A stretch of 41,185 nucleotides of DNA from Nitrospirota bacterium. Lineage in GTDB: Bacteria; Nitrospirota; Thermodesulfovibrionia; Thermodesulfovibrionales; Magnetobacteriaceae. The stretch lies in the NCBI GenBank assembly GCA_015233725.1, contig JADFXD010000018.1, positions 1 through 41,185 on the forward strand, given 5' to 3'. The notes under the pieces are model-generated. The model saw nothing but the letters and a program-made list of their open reading frames with translations. It had not been told where the DNA came from and searched no databases. Positions 32,467-41,185 of this stretch are shown here, piece after piece (position 1 is the first letter of the stretch; every line of letters starts with the position of its first letter). Made by a program: the position numbers and the translations under genes.

Positions 32467-33693
32467 TTATATTTTAAGCTCTATTGTAAACATTGCTCCA
32501 TTGTCTGTGCTTTCAACATATAGTCTACCGCCCATGTGATTTTCGATAATTACCTTGGACATATATAAGCCAATGCCTATACCATCTTCCCTGGTTGTAA
32601 AGTATGGCTCAAATACCCTGTCTATGATATCATCAGGTATGCCGACGCCATTGTCTTTGATCTTTACAACTGCCTTTTTGTGCCCTTTCGAGAGGACGAT
32701 GTCAATTTCACCCCTATTGCTGGTTGCAAGCTCTCCACTGTGGCGTTTTTTCAGTATAGCGTCCCTTGAGTTGTTTATCATGTTAAGCATGACCTGCTGA
32801 AACTCACCTGGATACCCTTTTATTATAAACCCTTTATTACCATCCGACACAGCGCCGCTATCTGGCAATATGATGACCCTTGTATAGACATTTAAGCTCT
32901 CAAGCTGAACGTGTACCATCGAGATAACGTCCTCTATGGCCCGCTTTACGTCAAAGGTGACCTGGTCTTTAGTGGGTTTGAAGAAATTATAAAAATCCGT
33001 GATGGTGTTGGACATGAAGTTCAACTGTGCCATCGATTCCCTTGAGATATCCTTGATGTAGTTGCCATCTACCTCACCGAACTTGTATGCCTCCTCAAGG
33101 TCCTGGATGAGTAGACCGATAACGTTTAACGGCTGACGCCACTGATGCGATATGGCTACCATCATCTCACCCATCGCGGCCAGCTTGGATTGCTGTATCA
33201 ACATGTGTTCCTTCTGACGGCCCTTTTCTATCTCCTGTCTCACCCTGGACTCAAGGTTTATGTTTAGCTCCTCGAGCTGTCTGGACTTCTCCTTCAGGCT
33301 TTTCTCCATCTTATGCTTATATAGGGCCATCTCTATAATTATACGTAACTCCCTTTTTTCAAAGGGTTTAATTATATATCCAAAGGGGTCTGTCTCCTTT
33401 GCCCTTTGCAGTGTCCTGTCATCGGTGTAGGATGTCAGATAGACGATGGGTATATTGAGAAACGCGCTTATATTTCCAGCCGCCTCTATCCCGTCCATCT
33501 CCCCTCGCAGGAGTATATCCATGAGGATTATGTCAGGGCGATCAGCCTCCGCCCTCTTTACGGCATCCTCGCCGCTAAAGACGACCGAAGAGACCTCATA
33601 ATCAAGCCCCTCAAGCATCTCCTTGAGACTGGCCGCTATGATCCACTCGTCCTCTACCACCATGACCCTGGTCTTTTGATCCACTTCAGTCAA
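32467..33693 (-). CDS. Receiver-histidine kinase hybrid, soluble
   Basis: A 408-residue protein with an N-terminal receiver (D59 in DIILMDILLRGEMDG, K in YIIKPFEKRE). A coiled coil spans about 125-170. The DHp helix has H183 in ISHQWRQPLN, the variant H box of the HQWRQP kinase family. The ATPase domain has MINNSRDAI, DNGVGIPDD, FEPYFTT and GIGIGLYM boxes. There is no membrane segment, so the input is probably the receiver itself, phosphorylated by another kinase. The TTG start has no strong ribosome-binding site; a GTG at 33684 is an alternative. A dispersed repeat begins 14 bases upstream. Confidence 0.88.
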   Translation of the reverse strand: MTEVDQKTRVMVVEDEWIIAASLKEMLEGLDYEVSSVVFSGEDAVKRAEADRPDIILMDILLRGEMDGIEAAGNISAFLNIPIVYLTSYTDDRTLQRAKETDPFGYIIKPFEKRELRIIIEMALYKHKMEKSLKEKSRQLEELNINLESRVRQEIEKGRQKEHMLIQQSKLAAMGEMMVAISHQWRQPLNVIGLLIQDLEEAYKFGEVDGNYIKDISRESMAQLNFMSNTITDFYNFFKPTKDQVTFDVKRAIEDVISMVHVQLESLNVYTRVIILPDSGAVSDGNKGFIIKGYPGEFQQVMLNMINNSRDAILKKRHSGELATSNRGEIDIVLSKGHKKAVVKIKDNGVGIPDDIIDRVFEPYFTTREDGIGIGLYMSKVIIENHMGGRLYVESTDNGAMFTIELKI

Positions 33694-33707
33694 TATCCCC
33701 AGGGAGA

Positions 33708-33770
33708 GAAGGGGGGCGGCGCTGCCCCCCCTCAGACCCCTCCCGCAAGGGCACCAGTGCCCTTGACCCC
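33708..33770 (-). repeat. Dispersed GC-rich repeat, full copy
   Basis: Minus-strand order: GGGGTCAAGGGCACTGGTGCCC, TTGCGGGAGGGGTCTGAGGGG, GGGGCAGCGCCGCCCCCC and CTTCTCTC. It lies at the 5' side of the hybrid kinase gene, so the kinase promoter must lie in or before it. Confidence 0.88.
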
Positions 33771-34028
33771 GTAATAATCAATTTGACTCCATAATACTTA
33801 ATCCTGATATCCATGTTATATCTGTTATTTTATGAGGTCGCTATCATTTCTGTCAACAACCTGTCTAGTCTTATTCAGATAAAGAAAAATTTTCCTGACA
33901 CTGTAAAAAAATTTCCACCCTTACCTTCTTATTGAATCGCGGTGGAGCTATGGTTGAGATGTGGCGGTTGACAGGATTATCCTTATATAAAAGGGGATTG
34001 GACAAATTCCTTTCACGTTTTTTTTAAC

Positions 34029-34044
34029 TGGCATGACAGTTGCT
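34029..34044 (+). promoter_or_regulatory. Sigma-54 promoter of the flagellin gene
   Basis: TGGCATGACAGTTGCT has the GG and GC elements 10 bases apart, and matches the RpoN consensus in TGGCA and TTGC. It lies 142 bases before the flagellin start, leaving a long untranslated leader. RpoN control of flagellin is usual in many flagellated bacteria. Upstream, 33776-34028 is AT-rich and may hold an activator site that I cannot define. Confidence 0.8.
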
Positions 34045-34185
34045 TATACTATAATCAGTTTATTTTAAACTGGCTGTAGAATAACAGAGCTAACGAGGTA
34101 TTTATGCTACTAAGTTGTTGTAGGCAATCAATACAGGATATAAAATTATCTAAGTTTAAGTTCAAACAATACATGGAGGTGTAGT

Positions 34186-35211
34186 ATGGCAGGATTTTCA
34201 ATTAACACTAACATTATGTCACTGAATGCTCAGAGGAATCTGAGAAACACGCAGGGTCCACTACAGGATACGATGCAACGGCTATCATCTGGGTTGCGTA
34301 TCAACTCGGCTAAGGACGACGCGGCGGGGCTAGCAATCTCCACGAGGATGACCACTCAGATAAGAGGTCTGACGGTGGCCACCAGGAATGCAGCCGATGG
34401 TTTATCCATGGCACAGACGGCTGAAGGCGCTATGAATGAGATAGTCAACAACCTTCAGAGGGTCAGGGAACTCTCCGTGCAGGCAATGAGCGGTCAGTAT
34501 GGTGTCACTGACGTCTCATTCATGCAGAGTGAGGTCAATGCCCTTATAGAGGAGATCGGCAGGACAGCTCAACAGGCCAAGTTTAACGACAGAAAGCTCT
34601 TAAGCGGTACGTTTCAATCTCACTTGTTTGTGAGCTATGCCGCCTCAGACCCGTCGATCTCTTTTAAACTGGGCTCTCTAAACACCGACGCCCTTGGTGG
34701 CGTAACATTTGATCCAATCGGTAAAAATGGTCCTATGATGTTCCTAGCCGATATACACACGGCCACCACAACCGGTGTACAAGGTGTAGGTGACAGTTCG
34801 TTTAGGGATGGCACCGGGGCTGCCGCTACCTGGAGCGATACGGCCAACAACTACGCTGGTGGAGTAATAACCTACACAGGAAAGGCTAGTCTACTGGTTG
34901 CAGACAGTACAACTATCGATGGTTTTTCATCACGGGCATCCAATACCATAGCAATTTGTGACGGGGCGTTGAACTATGTGCTCAGCCAAAAGGCACAGAT
35001 GGGCGCCAAGTCCAATCAGTTCGAGGCGGTTATCAGAAACATCGACAACGTCATTGAGACCACCACCGCGGCAAGGTCGAGGATACAAGACGCCGACTTC
35101 GCTCAGGAGACAGCAAACATGACCAAGTACCAGATCCTACAGCAAGCTGGCATGTCAGTCCTCGCCCAGGCAAACTCCCTCCCGCAAAACATACTGCAAT
35201 TGTTAAAGTAG
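34186..35211 (+). CDS. fliC: Flagellin
   Basis: A 341-residue flagellar filament subunit. The N-terminal D0/D1 helices have INTNIMSLNAQRNL, RLSSGLRINSAKDDAAGLAI and NLQRVRELSVQA. The C-terminal D1/D0 helices have ARSRIQDADFAQETANMTK and QQAGMSVLAQANSLPQNILQ. The variable middle (about 145-250) is short, giving a filament with a small surface domain. TGGAGGTG precedes the ATG. A sigma-54 promoter lies upstream and a strong terminator downstream, so it is a single-gene unit. Confidence 0.97.
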   Translation: MAGFSINTNIMSLNAQRNLRNTQGPLQDTMQRLSSGLRINSAKDDAAGLAISTRMTTQIRGLTVATRNAADGLSMAQTAEGAMNEIVNNLQRVRELSVQAMSGQYGVTDVSFMQSEVNALIEEIGRTAQQAKFNDRKLLSGTFQSHLFVSYAASDPSISFKLGSLNTDALGGVTFDPIGKNGPMMFLADIHTATTTGVQGVGDSSFRDGTGAAATWSDTANNYAGGVITYTGKASLLVADSTTIDGFSSRASNTIAICDGALNYVLSQKAQMGAKSNQFEAVIRNIDNVIETTTAARSRIQDADFAQETANMTKYQILQQAGMSVLAQANSLPQNILQLLK

Positions 35212-35234
35212 CCCCTCCTCCCACCACAATCAAT

Positions 35235-35287
35235 AAGGATAAAGGGAAGACTCCACAACAAGCCCTTTATCCTTAAGATTTTTTTTC
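35235..35287 (+). terminator. Rho-independent terminator of the flagellin gene
   Basis: A perfect 12-base stem (AAGGATAAAGGG at 35235 with CCCTTTATCCTT at 35263), a 16-base loop, and a run of eight T starting 4 bases after the stem. It lies 23 bases after the flagellin stop. Confidence 0.92.
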
Positions 35288-35363
35288 AGAGATTAAACAT
35301 TCCTATTTTTTTACCCTGAATTGCTGTTCAGAATTCGCCTCCTTTTTTTTTCTTCTATTGTGG

Positions 35364-35369
35364 TATAAT
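35364..35369 (+). promoter_or_regulatory. -10 box for the 1070-residue protein gene
   Basis: TATAAT preceded by TGTGG. There is no good -35 box, only a T-rich run upstream. The implied start of transcription, about 35376, is just 5 bases before an ATG at 35381 but 26 before the ATG at 35402; this favours the second one. Confidence 0.4.
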
Positions 35370-35401
35370 CTATCATAATTATGAAGGGTGAGAGCAACAA
35401 C

Positions 35402-38400
35402 ATGGTTAGGAAGTTTAGCGGGGCAAACAGCCAGCTCAAGGTTCTGCGCACTGCCCCGATGTACAGCGAGAAGCAGAAGAACTTCACGGAGCTGATTCCC
35501 CATCCGATCATCCCGCAGGTCTCTATCATGTGGGCGTTTCTTGAGAGCTACCTGAAAAAAACGGCGGACGTCTTCAGGCTCTACCCTGAGACCCGCATCA
35601 TCCTTGAGCAACGCATCGCAAACCTCAAGGGCTCCTTCAAGCTGCAATCGGAGGGTAAGGTGGTCGATGCCGAAATCGTGGGCACTCACCACATCATCGT
35701 CAACTACCTCGTCCGTCACTCGCTGATTAACGACACGCTGAATCAGCAGCAGCGTGAGGAGCTATTCTTCAACCTCCAGAAGGTCAGGGCGCAACTGTCA
35801 AACGCATACGGCACAACCCCCGCCGTCATAGCCGTGGACAAGACCGACCGCTACGTCGTAGACCTGATGTTTATGCTGGCCGAGAGCGTCACAAAGGCCA
35901 TCTCCGACATGTCCGATAAGTCCTGGATAGAGTGCAACGCTACCCTGGTGGCGGTATTAAACGTCTACCGCAATCGTCTCAGTACCCTGCTGGAGAGGTT
36001 CCACGTCTTTATCAACTCCGCGGAGCTGGGCGGGGCGACAACGCCCTCATTCCACGCCCACGCCATGTCACAGAGAAAAGACTCCGAGGTAGCCCTCCTG
36101 CCCGATGACAACAGGGATGACGATACCATACTGACCAAGAAACACTTCGAACGCCTCGGCCCACGCCCCCTGGATGGACACTACATAATAGAAATCCTGC
36201 AGGAGATAGCCCTGGAGAACTTCCTGAGCGTAGTTGAAATCGTAAACAAGAGATTCAACCCAAACAATGACCTGCTAAACCTCAGACCCAATGACAATGA
36301 AGATGATCCGCACAAACAGGGATTGCCTGAGTGCATCATAATCGTTGGCCCAAACGATAAACAAGACGGCCTGTACAGCCTCCTAAGCCGTCTCAACAAC
36401 ATAAGCAATAGGATAACCGACGGCTCCGCCTACGACTTCGAGGCCTTCCTCAACGACCTCAACCAGTACGGCATCGTGGAGGAACTACAGGGGCTTGCGC
36501 AGCGCTTTTTCCCAGAGGACAACACCCCTGCCAAGGTAATATCAGCGCAAGAGAGGATATCAAGCCTCTGCCTCTTTATAAAAGACATACGGGTCAAGCA
36601 GAAATACTGGAGGCGCTTTTCAGGGCGTGTGATGCTCTCCCCCGTGCCGGATATCTTTGCCGCCTCCATGATGAGAAAGATAAAGATACGCGGCGTAGAG
36701 GAAAAGATCAAGGCCATCATCAACAAGACCATCCCCGATGGGATGAGGATAGACGTCGAGCTGACCGACTACTTCTACTTCAGCGAGACCGAACACATTA
36801 TCCCCGCGTTTACGTTTGTGGCCGAGCCGCACGTGTGGTCGCTCTACGGCAAGCCCGTGATGGAGGCAGCCGAGGAGGCCCTCAACAGCCACTGGGAGAA
36901 GATATATTACATCACCGAGGCCTACGTCCGCTTCATAGGCGACAAGACCGTTGAGGCCGAAATCATCCAGAAGCTGGACGATCTCATTGGCGTCTCGAGC
37001 ATACTTCAGGAGATGTCACGCAATAAGATAGCGTTTGAGGGCGACCCCAACAGCCTCCTCTACGCTGGCGCTCAGGCCCACTTCAATCCCGCGGGGGATA
37101 TCGCCGAAACAACCCAAAACTACCTGAGGTACTTTGCCAGGTGCTTTGCCTACGCCAGGAGAAAAAAAATACTCCTGTTGCCGGGGCTGTGTCCACGGGC
37201 TACCGTGATCGAGCTTAAGGAGATCGACGGCGTGCTCAATGAGGTCATCCAGGTATCGCCGATTTCGGTCTATATGCCCATCATGCCCCTCGTACAGTTT
37301 GAGAGGCGTCTTGGGGCATACACGCTGCTAAAGGAGGCCAACGCGCGCTTTGAGCTTATCGGGGAGGGGCAGGACAGATTCGTGATACAAAAGATGGGCG
37401 GTGAGTGTCGCACCAAGGGAAGACCAGTGTTTCACAGAGACAAGAGGGAGCATCTAAAGAGCCATCCGCGCGTAAACGAAGAGCCTCTGGTGGAGGCTAT
37501 CAGCGAAACCATAAAGCAATACGTATTTACAAAAGAGAACCTCGGAAACTCAGCGCTTCTGTACTTCCAACACTACATGCGAGAGTACATAACGAGGGAG
37601 TATACAAACGAGTCTGACGTATCGTGGAAGAGTGTCGCCGAGGTGTTGTTTCACTGCTCCGATGATATCTACAGCCTTGATGCCAGTGTAAACATCGAGC
37701 AGATACTACAGGCGGCATTTGCGTCAAGCCTCCACTCCAAGATGGAGATGGCCAGGGCACACAGACTCATATGCATCATAAAGGAGGCTCGCCAGGACGC
37801 CATTAAAAAGATGAACGTTGCCCGGCAGAGAGGCGACAGGCTGCGGGATCAGATCGAAGAAGGCGATTTCATGGCCACATACGAGCTCGTCATGGGCCTG
37901 ATACAGAGGTGTAAAAAAGACAGTCGCTTTATCCCCCTGTTGAGTTCCCTTGACCTGCCCAAAAACGAAAAGACTCACGAGCATATCTTATATATTTTTT
38001 GCATAAGACTGGTTGAACGCTACGAGTTACTCAAGGGCGGTATGACAAAGGTCATGCGCAATGAACTCCTGAGCAACAACCTCAACACTATTTCGTTTTT
38101 CAAGCTCGCCGAGGTCATCGTGGAGGAGGCCTTCAGTAAGGTCAACGTGCGGTTCATAGAGGAGATTTCCCAAAAAAACGATGACATTGAGGCCTGTAAG
38201 AGGGACCGCTCTAACTCCGAGTACCTGATGGTCGAACTCATATCAAGGGTGATCTACAAGTATATCAGCGAATCTCCCAAGCGCCGCCAGGAATACTACA
38301 GCGCCGTTAAGTATTACTACGAGGATCACCCCTTTATCACCGAGCTGCTCAGTCACATTGCCGATGAACTCAGACGTAAGAGCTTTCAGACCGAGGAGCA

Positions 38401-38614
38401 CTGGAAGGCCCTCGGCGCCGATCCGGCACAAGGTCATCTGGGCCTGATAGAGAAGTGTATCATCGCTGCGTCCAGGATGAGTCAGTGCGTAATCAATTGC
38501 GAAAGATATGGTGAGGCCATGAACGATGTCATTACAATCATCGAAAACAACCTGTTCTCCTACACAAGGGATGAGGCACCCCTACCCTCTGCAACCCCAT
38601 ACTGTTATACGTAA
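35402..38614 (+). CDS. Large orphan protein of unknown function (1070 residues)
   Basis: I do not recognise this protein. It is soluble, without signal peptide or membrane helix, rich in charged helices, with a few beta-rich stretches (about 420-520: FSGRVMLSPVPDIFAASMMR and MRIDVELTDYFYFSE). An acidic low-complexity segment lies near 210-240, and a basic one (KGRPVFHRDKREHLKSHPR) near 675. No nucleotide-binding, nuclease or protease motif is evident. I chose the ATG at 35402 after GGGTGAG; an ATG 21 bases earlier would sit almost at the transcription start. It stands alone between the flagellin terminator and a convergent kinase gene. Codon use is like that of the housekeeping genes, so it is not obviously imported. 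It may be a lineage-specific structural or regulatory protein. Confidence 0.8.
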   Translation: MVRKFSGANSQLKVLRTAPMYSEKQKNFTELIPHPIIPQVSIMWAFLESYLKKTADVFRLYPETRIILEQRIANLKGSFKLQSEGKVVDAEIVGTHHIIVNYLVRHSLINDTLNQQQREELFFNLQKVRAQLSNAYGTTPAVIAVDKTDRYVVDLMFMLAESVTKAISDMSDKSWIECNATLVAVLNVYRNRLSTLLERFHVFINSAELGGATTPSFHAHAMSQRKDSEVALLPDDNRDDDTILTKKHFERLGPRPLDGHYIIEILQEIALENFLSVVEIVNKRFNPNNDLLNLRPNDNEDDPHKQGLPECIIIVGPNDKQDGLYSLLSRLNNISNRITDGSAYDFEAFLNDLNQYGIVEELQGLAQRFFPEDNTPAKVISAQERISSLCLFIKDIRVKQKYWRRFSGRVMLSPVPDIFAASMMRKIKIRGVEEKIKAIINKTIPDGMRIDVELTDYFYFSETEHIIPAFTFVAEPHVWSLYGKPVMEAAEEALNSHWEKIYYITEAYVRFIGDKTVEAEIIQKLDDLIGVSSILQEMSRNKIAFEGDPNSLLYAGAQAHFNPAGDIAETTQNYLRYFARCFAYARRKKILLLPGLCPRATVIELKEIDGVLNEVIQVSPISVYMPIMPLVQFERRLGAYTLLKEANARFELIGEGQDRFVIQKMGGECRTKGRPVFHRDKREHLKSHPRVNEEPLVEAISETIKQYVFTKENLGNSALLYFQHYMREYITREYTNESDVSWKSVAEVLFHCSDDIYSLDASVNIEQILQAAFASSLHSKMEMARAHRLICIIKEARQDAIKKMNVARQRGDRLRDQIEEGDFMATYELVMGLIQRCKKDSRFIPLLSSLDLPKNEKTHEHILYIFCIRLVERYELLKGGMTKVMRNELLSNNLNTISFFKLAEVIVEEAFSKVNVRFIEEISQKNDDIEACKRDRSNSEYLMVELISRVIYKYISESPKRRQEYYSAVKYYYEDHPFITELLSHIADELRRKSFQTEEHWKALGADPAQGHLGLIEKCIIAASRMSQCVINCERYGEAMNDVITIIENNLFSYTRDEAPLPSATPYCYT

Positions 38615-38643
38615 GATAATTTAGACCCCTTCGTGACAAGGGA

Positions 38644-38712
38644 AAGAAGGGGGCGCCTCCGCCCCCCCTCAGACCCCCCTGCAAGGGGACCAGTCCCCTT
38701 GACCCCATAATG
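38644..38712 (-). repeat. Dispersed GC-rich repeat, full copy
   Basis: Minus-strand order: GGGGTCAAGGGGACTGGTCCCC, TTGCAGGGGGGTCTGAGGGG, GGGCGGAGGCGCCCCC and CTTCTTTCC. It lies between two convergent genes, where a bidirectional terminator would be expected. Confidence 0.9.
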
Positions 38713-38794
38713 CTCAATCCTAAGCTTTATAAGTATTTATGTCCATGTACTTACCACCACAGCCACTTTTGTTTGAGGTACTACCCTTACGACT

Positions 38795-40408
38795 TTAATT
38801 ATTTATAGAGAGATTTATCCTTTCACCGCAATTTGCCAGGTCTGCCGGGATCGTTGTGATGGGTAGTTTGACCGTAAAGGTGGTACCGCGACTGATCTTT
38901 GTCAGTACGGTGATCTGACCGCCATGTTTTGCTATAATGCCCTGTGAGACAGACAGACCGAGGCCTGTCCCCTTGCCCTTTGACTTTGTCGTGAAAAATG
39001 GGTCAAATATATGCTGTAGTATGTGTTCGGGGATACCATGACCATAGTCTATTACCTTTACGGCTATAAAATTATGGTCGTCTGAGGGGCCAGCGTGTAT
39101 CTTTAGATGTCCCCCTTTAAGGGTGACGTCAAGGGCATTGAGTATAAGGTTTAGAAACACCTGTTCTATCTGGTGTCTATCGCCGTGGATACGGGGCAGG
39201 TTTGGTGTTATTTTTATATCTACGTTTACACCGGCGAGTTTTATCTGATTTCCGGCGAGCTTGAGTGTATCCATCAGGACGCTGCCGATACAGATTGGTT
39301 CCATGATGGTCTCACTCTCGCGGGCAAAGTCCAGGAGGTTGCGCACGATGTTTCTTGCCCTGCCGGCCTCATCTATGAGGTCCCTTGCCATGTCAATCCG
39401 TTCGTCATCGGAGAGGTCACTGTAGTCTTCCAGGAGCATGTGTGCCGTTAGGGTGATGTTGTTTATCGGATTATTGAGCTCGTGGGCTATGCCCGAGGTA
39501 AGCGTCCCTACGGCTCGGAGTTTCTGCGACTGCGCCAGTATCTGTTGCTGCCTGTCCAGCTCCTTGATCAGGTGGTCTATGGCCATTGACAGGTCAGAAA
39601 ACTCGTCATTGTAGTTATGACCTGACATGATTGTGGCATACTGTCCGTTTGCCATTAACACCGAGTACTTGGAAAAAAGATTGATTGCCCGCAGCACCCT
39701 CTTACCTAAAAGATGCGATATAAACAGCATAAACAATATCAAAAATACCACCGAGTACAGTTGCACCGTCCTAAATAGCAACATCAGCCTATCTGTTGCA
39801 TCACGCCCCTTTGACAAGAGCTTATCGGCCGAGTTCACCATCATATAGCCACATTGCCTGATCTCCTTCTGGAGTGTTTCCCTTCGCCTGGTCTTATCGA
39901 GCGGGTTGTCACCGTTTCTTTCTCGATCCAGTTCCTCGATAGAATCTAACAGCTTGACATATCTCTCTATCAGGCCGATAGAGCTATCATAATCGATGTA
40001 TCCTCTTAGTTCCCCGTAGTGGGTTATCAATAGTCGCTCAAGCCCCTTCATTATCTCTTTACTATCTTTAAGCCCTGTGCCATAGAGAAAGTAGTCTTTT
40101 TCAGACAACCGTGCCAGAGAGACACTCGAAAAAAAACTCTGGGCAATCTCATTTAATCGCACCCCTTTTTCCATCTTCATCATAGTTATTATCATAGAGA
40201 CAACTATACCCATTGCGAAGATACAAGTCACAGCAAAGCCAATATAAATATGTGCCTTGATAGTGAACCTGTAAGGCTTAGGTTTAGTGGCCTCCTCAGT
40301 ACCTGGGGTAGCTACTTTACTACTGCTCTTGGCAAGCTGGCGGTCGATTAACCTCTTAAGCCTTTGTAATCCACACTTATACCACTTATCTATGCAGTCA
40401 TCTAACAT
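38795..40408 (-). CDS. Membrane sensor histidine kinase with HAMP domain
   Basis: A 537-residue kinase. The N-terminus is cytoplasmic and basic (about 1-50), then TM1 about 52-74, an extracytoplasmic helical domain of about 140 residues, TM2 about 215-237, and HAMP about 238-290. The DHp helix has phospho-acceptor H309 (GIAHELNNPINNI). The ATPase domain has NLILNALDVT, DYGHGIPEH, FDPFFTTK and GTGLGLSV boxes, all intact. The ATG at 40408 is preceded by one TTG codon in frame; the ribosome-binding site is weak. The start is 14 bases after the receiver gene, so the two form an operon in which the receiver comes first. Confidence 0.92.
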   Translation of the reverse strand: MLDDCIDKWYKCGLQRLKRLIDRQLAKSSSKVATPGTEEATKPKPYRFTIKAHIYIGFAVTCIFAMGIVVSMIITMMKMEKGVRLNEIAQSFFSSVSLARLSEKDYFLYGTGLKDSKEIMKGLERLLITHYGELRGYIDYDSSIGLIERYVKLLDSIEELDRERNGDNPLDKTRRRETLQKEIRQCGYMMVNSADKLLSKGRDATDRLMLLFRTVQLYSVVFLILFMLFISHLLGKRVLRAINLFSKYSVLMANGQYATIMSGHNYNDEFSDLSMAIDHLIKELDRQQQILAQSQKLRAVGTLTSGIAHELNNPINNITLTAHMLLEDYSDLSDDERIDMARDLIDEAGRARNIVRNLLDFARESETIMEPICIGSVLMDTLKLAGNQIKLAGVNVDIKITPNLPRIHGDRHQIEQVFLNLILNALDVTLKGGHLKIHAGPSDDHNFIAVKVIDYGHGIPEHILQHIFDPFFTTKSKGKGTGLGLSVSQGIIAKHGGQITVLTKISRGTTFTVKLPITTIPADLANCGERINLSINN

Positions 40409-40422
40409 CAAGATTGAACGTC

Positions 40423-40818
40423 TTATCCCTGGATTGTTAACTTCACGCCAAGGGTCTCGGCCGCCTTTACGATAACAGCCCTGAGATCGTCTGGCTTAAA
40501 GGGCTTGGCTATGAAGTCGAAGGCACCCTTTTCCATTGCCTGCCTGGCCAACTCCATCATGGCATAACCGGTTATCATAATGACCTTTGTCCTGACTGAT
40601 TTGTTCATCACGTGCTCAAGGACCTCCAGACCATCGATCTCATCCATTCTGATGTCGGTGACAACTATATCGAAGGTCTCCTCGTCGATCCTCTTAAGCG
40701 CCTTTGCCGGGTTGTCAAAAACCTCAACCTCGCAGCCCAGTTTCGCTATAGCAGGCTTGAGCCTCTTACCCACTATAGGCTCGTCATCAAGAAGCAGTAT
40801 CTTTAACGTCTTTTCCAT
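40423..40818 (-). CDS. Single-domain response regulator
   Basis: A 131-residue receiver with D11/D12, phospho-acceptor D55 (IVVTDIRMDEIDG), T in VIMITGYAM, and K in FIAKPFKPDDL. There is no output domain. TAGGAGAG lies 11 bases before the ATG, separated by a run of eight or nine T. It is the first gene of a receiver-kinase pair; the kinase at 38795-40408 is its likely phosphodonor. Confidence 0.92.
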   Translation of the reverse strand: MEKTLKILLLDDEPIVGKRLKPAIAKLGCEVEVFDNPAKALKRIDEETFDIVVTDIRMDEIDGLEVLEHVMNKSVRTKVIMITGYAMMELARQAMEKGAFDFIAKPFKPDDLRAVIVKAAETLGVKLTIQG

Positions 40819-40963
40819 AAAAAAAAACTCTCCTATTCTGGTATAAATTTAACTCTCATCTTATAATACTACAAATTTATGGAATGTTTTGTAAAGGAGG
40901 TAAGTTCAGGGCAATAGCATTAAAAAAAAATTGTCAGGTCAATTTATAATATTAGGATTGAGG

Positions 40964-40974
40964 TAATAGTTCAG
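40964..40974 (+). repeat. TAATAGTTCAG short repeat
   Basis: An exact copy of the 5317 and 16777 elements, here in the spacer between the receiver gene and the last dispersed repeat, not after a gene end on this strand. It is followed, as at 5317, by a short sequence ending in GCATAAA. Confidence 0.4.
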
Positions 40975-41030
40975 GTGCACTGTGCATAAACCTAACTACG
41001 CCATAACTCGAGCTCAAGCCTGCGCAAGAA

Positions 41031-41098
41031 GGGGTCAAGGGCACTGGTGCCCTTGCAGGGGGGGTCGAGGGGGGGGGCAGCGCCGCCCCCCTTCTTCT
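41031..41098 (+). repeat. Dispersed GC-rich repeat, full copy
   Basis: GGGGTCAAGGGCACTGGTGCCC, TTGCAGGGGGGGTCGAGG, then GGGGGGGCAGCGCCGCCCCCC and CTTCTTCTC. It lies just downstream of the gene that enters from the right end on the minus strand. Confidence 0.9.
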
Positions 41099-41110
41099 CT
41101 CTTGTCGTGT

Positions 41111-41185
41111 TTACTTTACCTGCCAGTCGTTGGAGAGGCCTATTGCCGCATAGCCTCCGCCAGTTACATTTAAGCCATCCATAAA
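41111..41185 (-). CDS. C-terminal end of an unknown gene running out of the window
   Basis: The minus strand is open from the window edge to a TAA at 41111-41113 and encodes 24 residues ending GGGYAAIGLSNDWQVK. No gene can be named from so short a piece. The support is the clean frame ending just before a dispersed repeat, as many genes in this window do. Confidence 0.4.
   Translation of the reverse strand, partial: FMDGLNVTGGGYAAIGLSNDWQVK

Noticed and set aside
40975-41110. tRNA or other structured RNA near the right end
   Set aside because: No cloverleaf or T-loop sequence could be found; the structure present is the dispersed repeat hairpin.

Overview
The window looks like a Gram-negative, motile, aquatic bacterium with many sensory systems. 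Supporting genes are a lipid A-type acyltransferase, an outer-membrane porin, flagellin, a complete chemotaxis cluster, and several two-component systems. The gene set and the many GC-rich dispersed intergenic repeats would fit Nitrospirota (Thermodesulfovibrionia, the group with the large magnetotactic genomes). That placement is inference from overall style; no marker gene here settles it.

Layout. 1-3433: an AMP-forming long-chain acyl-CoA synthetase, a decayed fragment of a TrlF-like PHP/ATPase gene, and an LpxL-like acyltransferase. 3565-14877: one-strand chemotaxis block: transmembrane receptor, two-CW Cys protein, two tandem DUF1640/CCDC90-like membrane coiled-coil proteins, a soluble receptor-like protein with degenerate signalling tips, STAS protein, CheY, CheA, CheW, CheR, CheD, CheB. 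15088-16774: an AT-rich, overlapping two-gene cassette of unknown function that looks imported. 16903-22517: a signalling operon made of a cytidylate-kinase-like/receiver fusion, a Cache histidine kinase, a receiver, a kinase-like protein without a usable ATP site, another receiver, and a beta-rich repeat protein. 22585-23499: argB, with a repeat-derived insertion. 23500-24760: a graveyard with a TPR pseudogene and an internally deleted IS4-family element. 24760-29208 (minus): glnK, amt, amt and a TorF-type porin, with a candidate sigma-54 promoter. 29553-31051: a small helical protein coupled to trpB. 31358-33693: a pseudo-receiver, a receiver and a receiver-kinase hybrid. 34186-35211: flagellin with a sigma-54 promoter and a strong terminator. 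35402-38614: a 1070-residue orphan protein. 38795-40818 (minus): a histidine kinase/receiver pair. 41111 to the end: the C-terminus of a gene leaving the window.

The intergenic space is dominated by a modular palindromic repeat with at least 13 full or partial copies on both strands. A second, 22-bp repeat occurs in three protein-coding genes and one spacer. In argB the two lie side by side in frame, suggesting that these repeats enter genes and are tolerated as peptide insertions. The most promising unknowns are the AT-rich cassette, the orphan 1070-residue protein, the kinase-like/receiver fusion operon, and the coding-sequence repeats.
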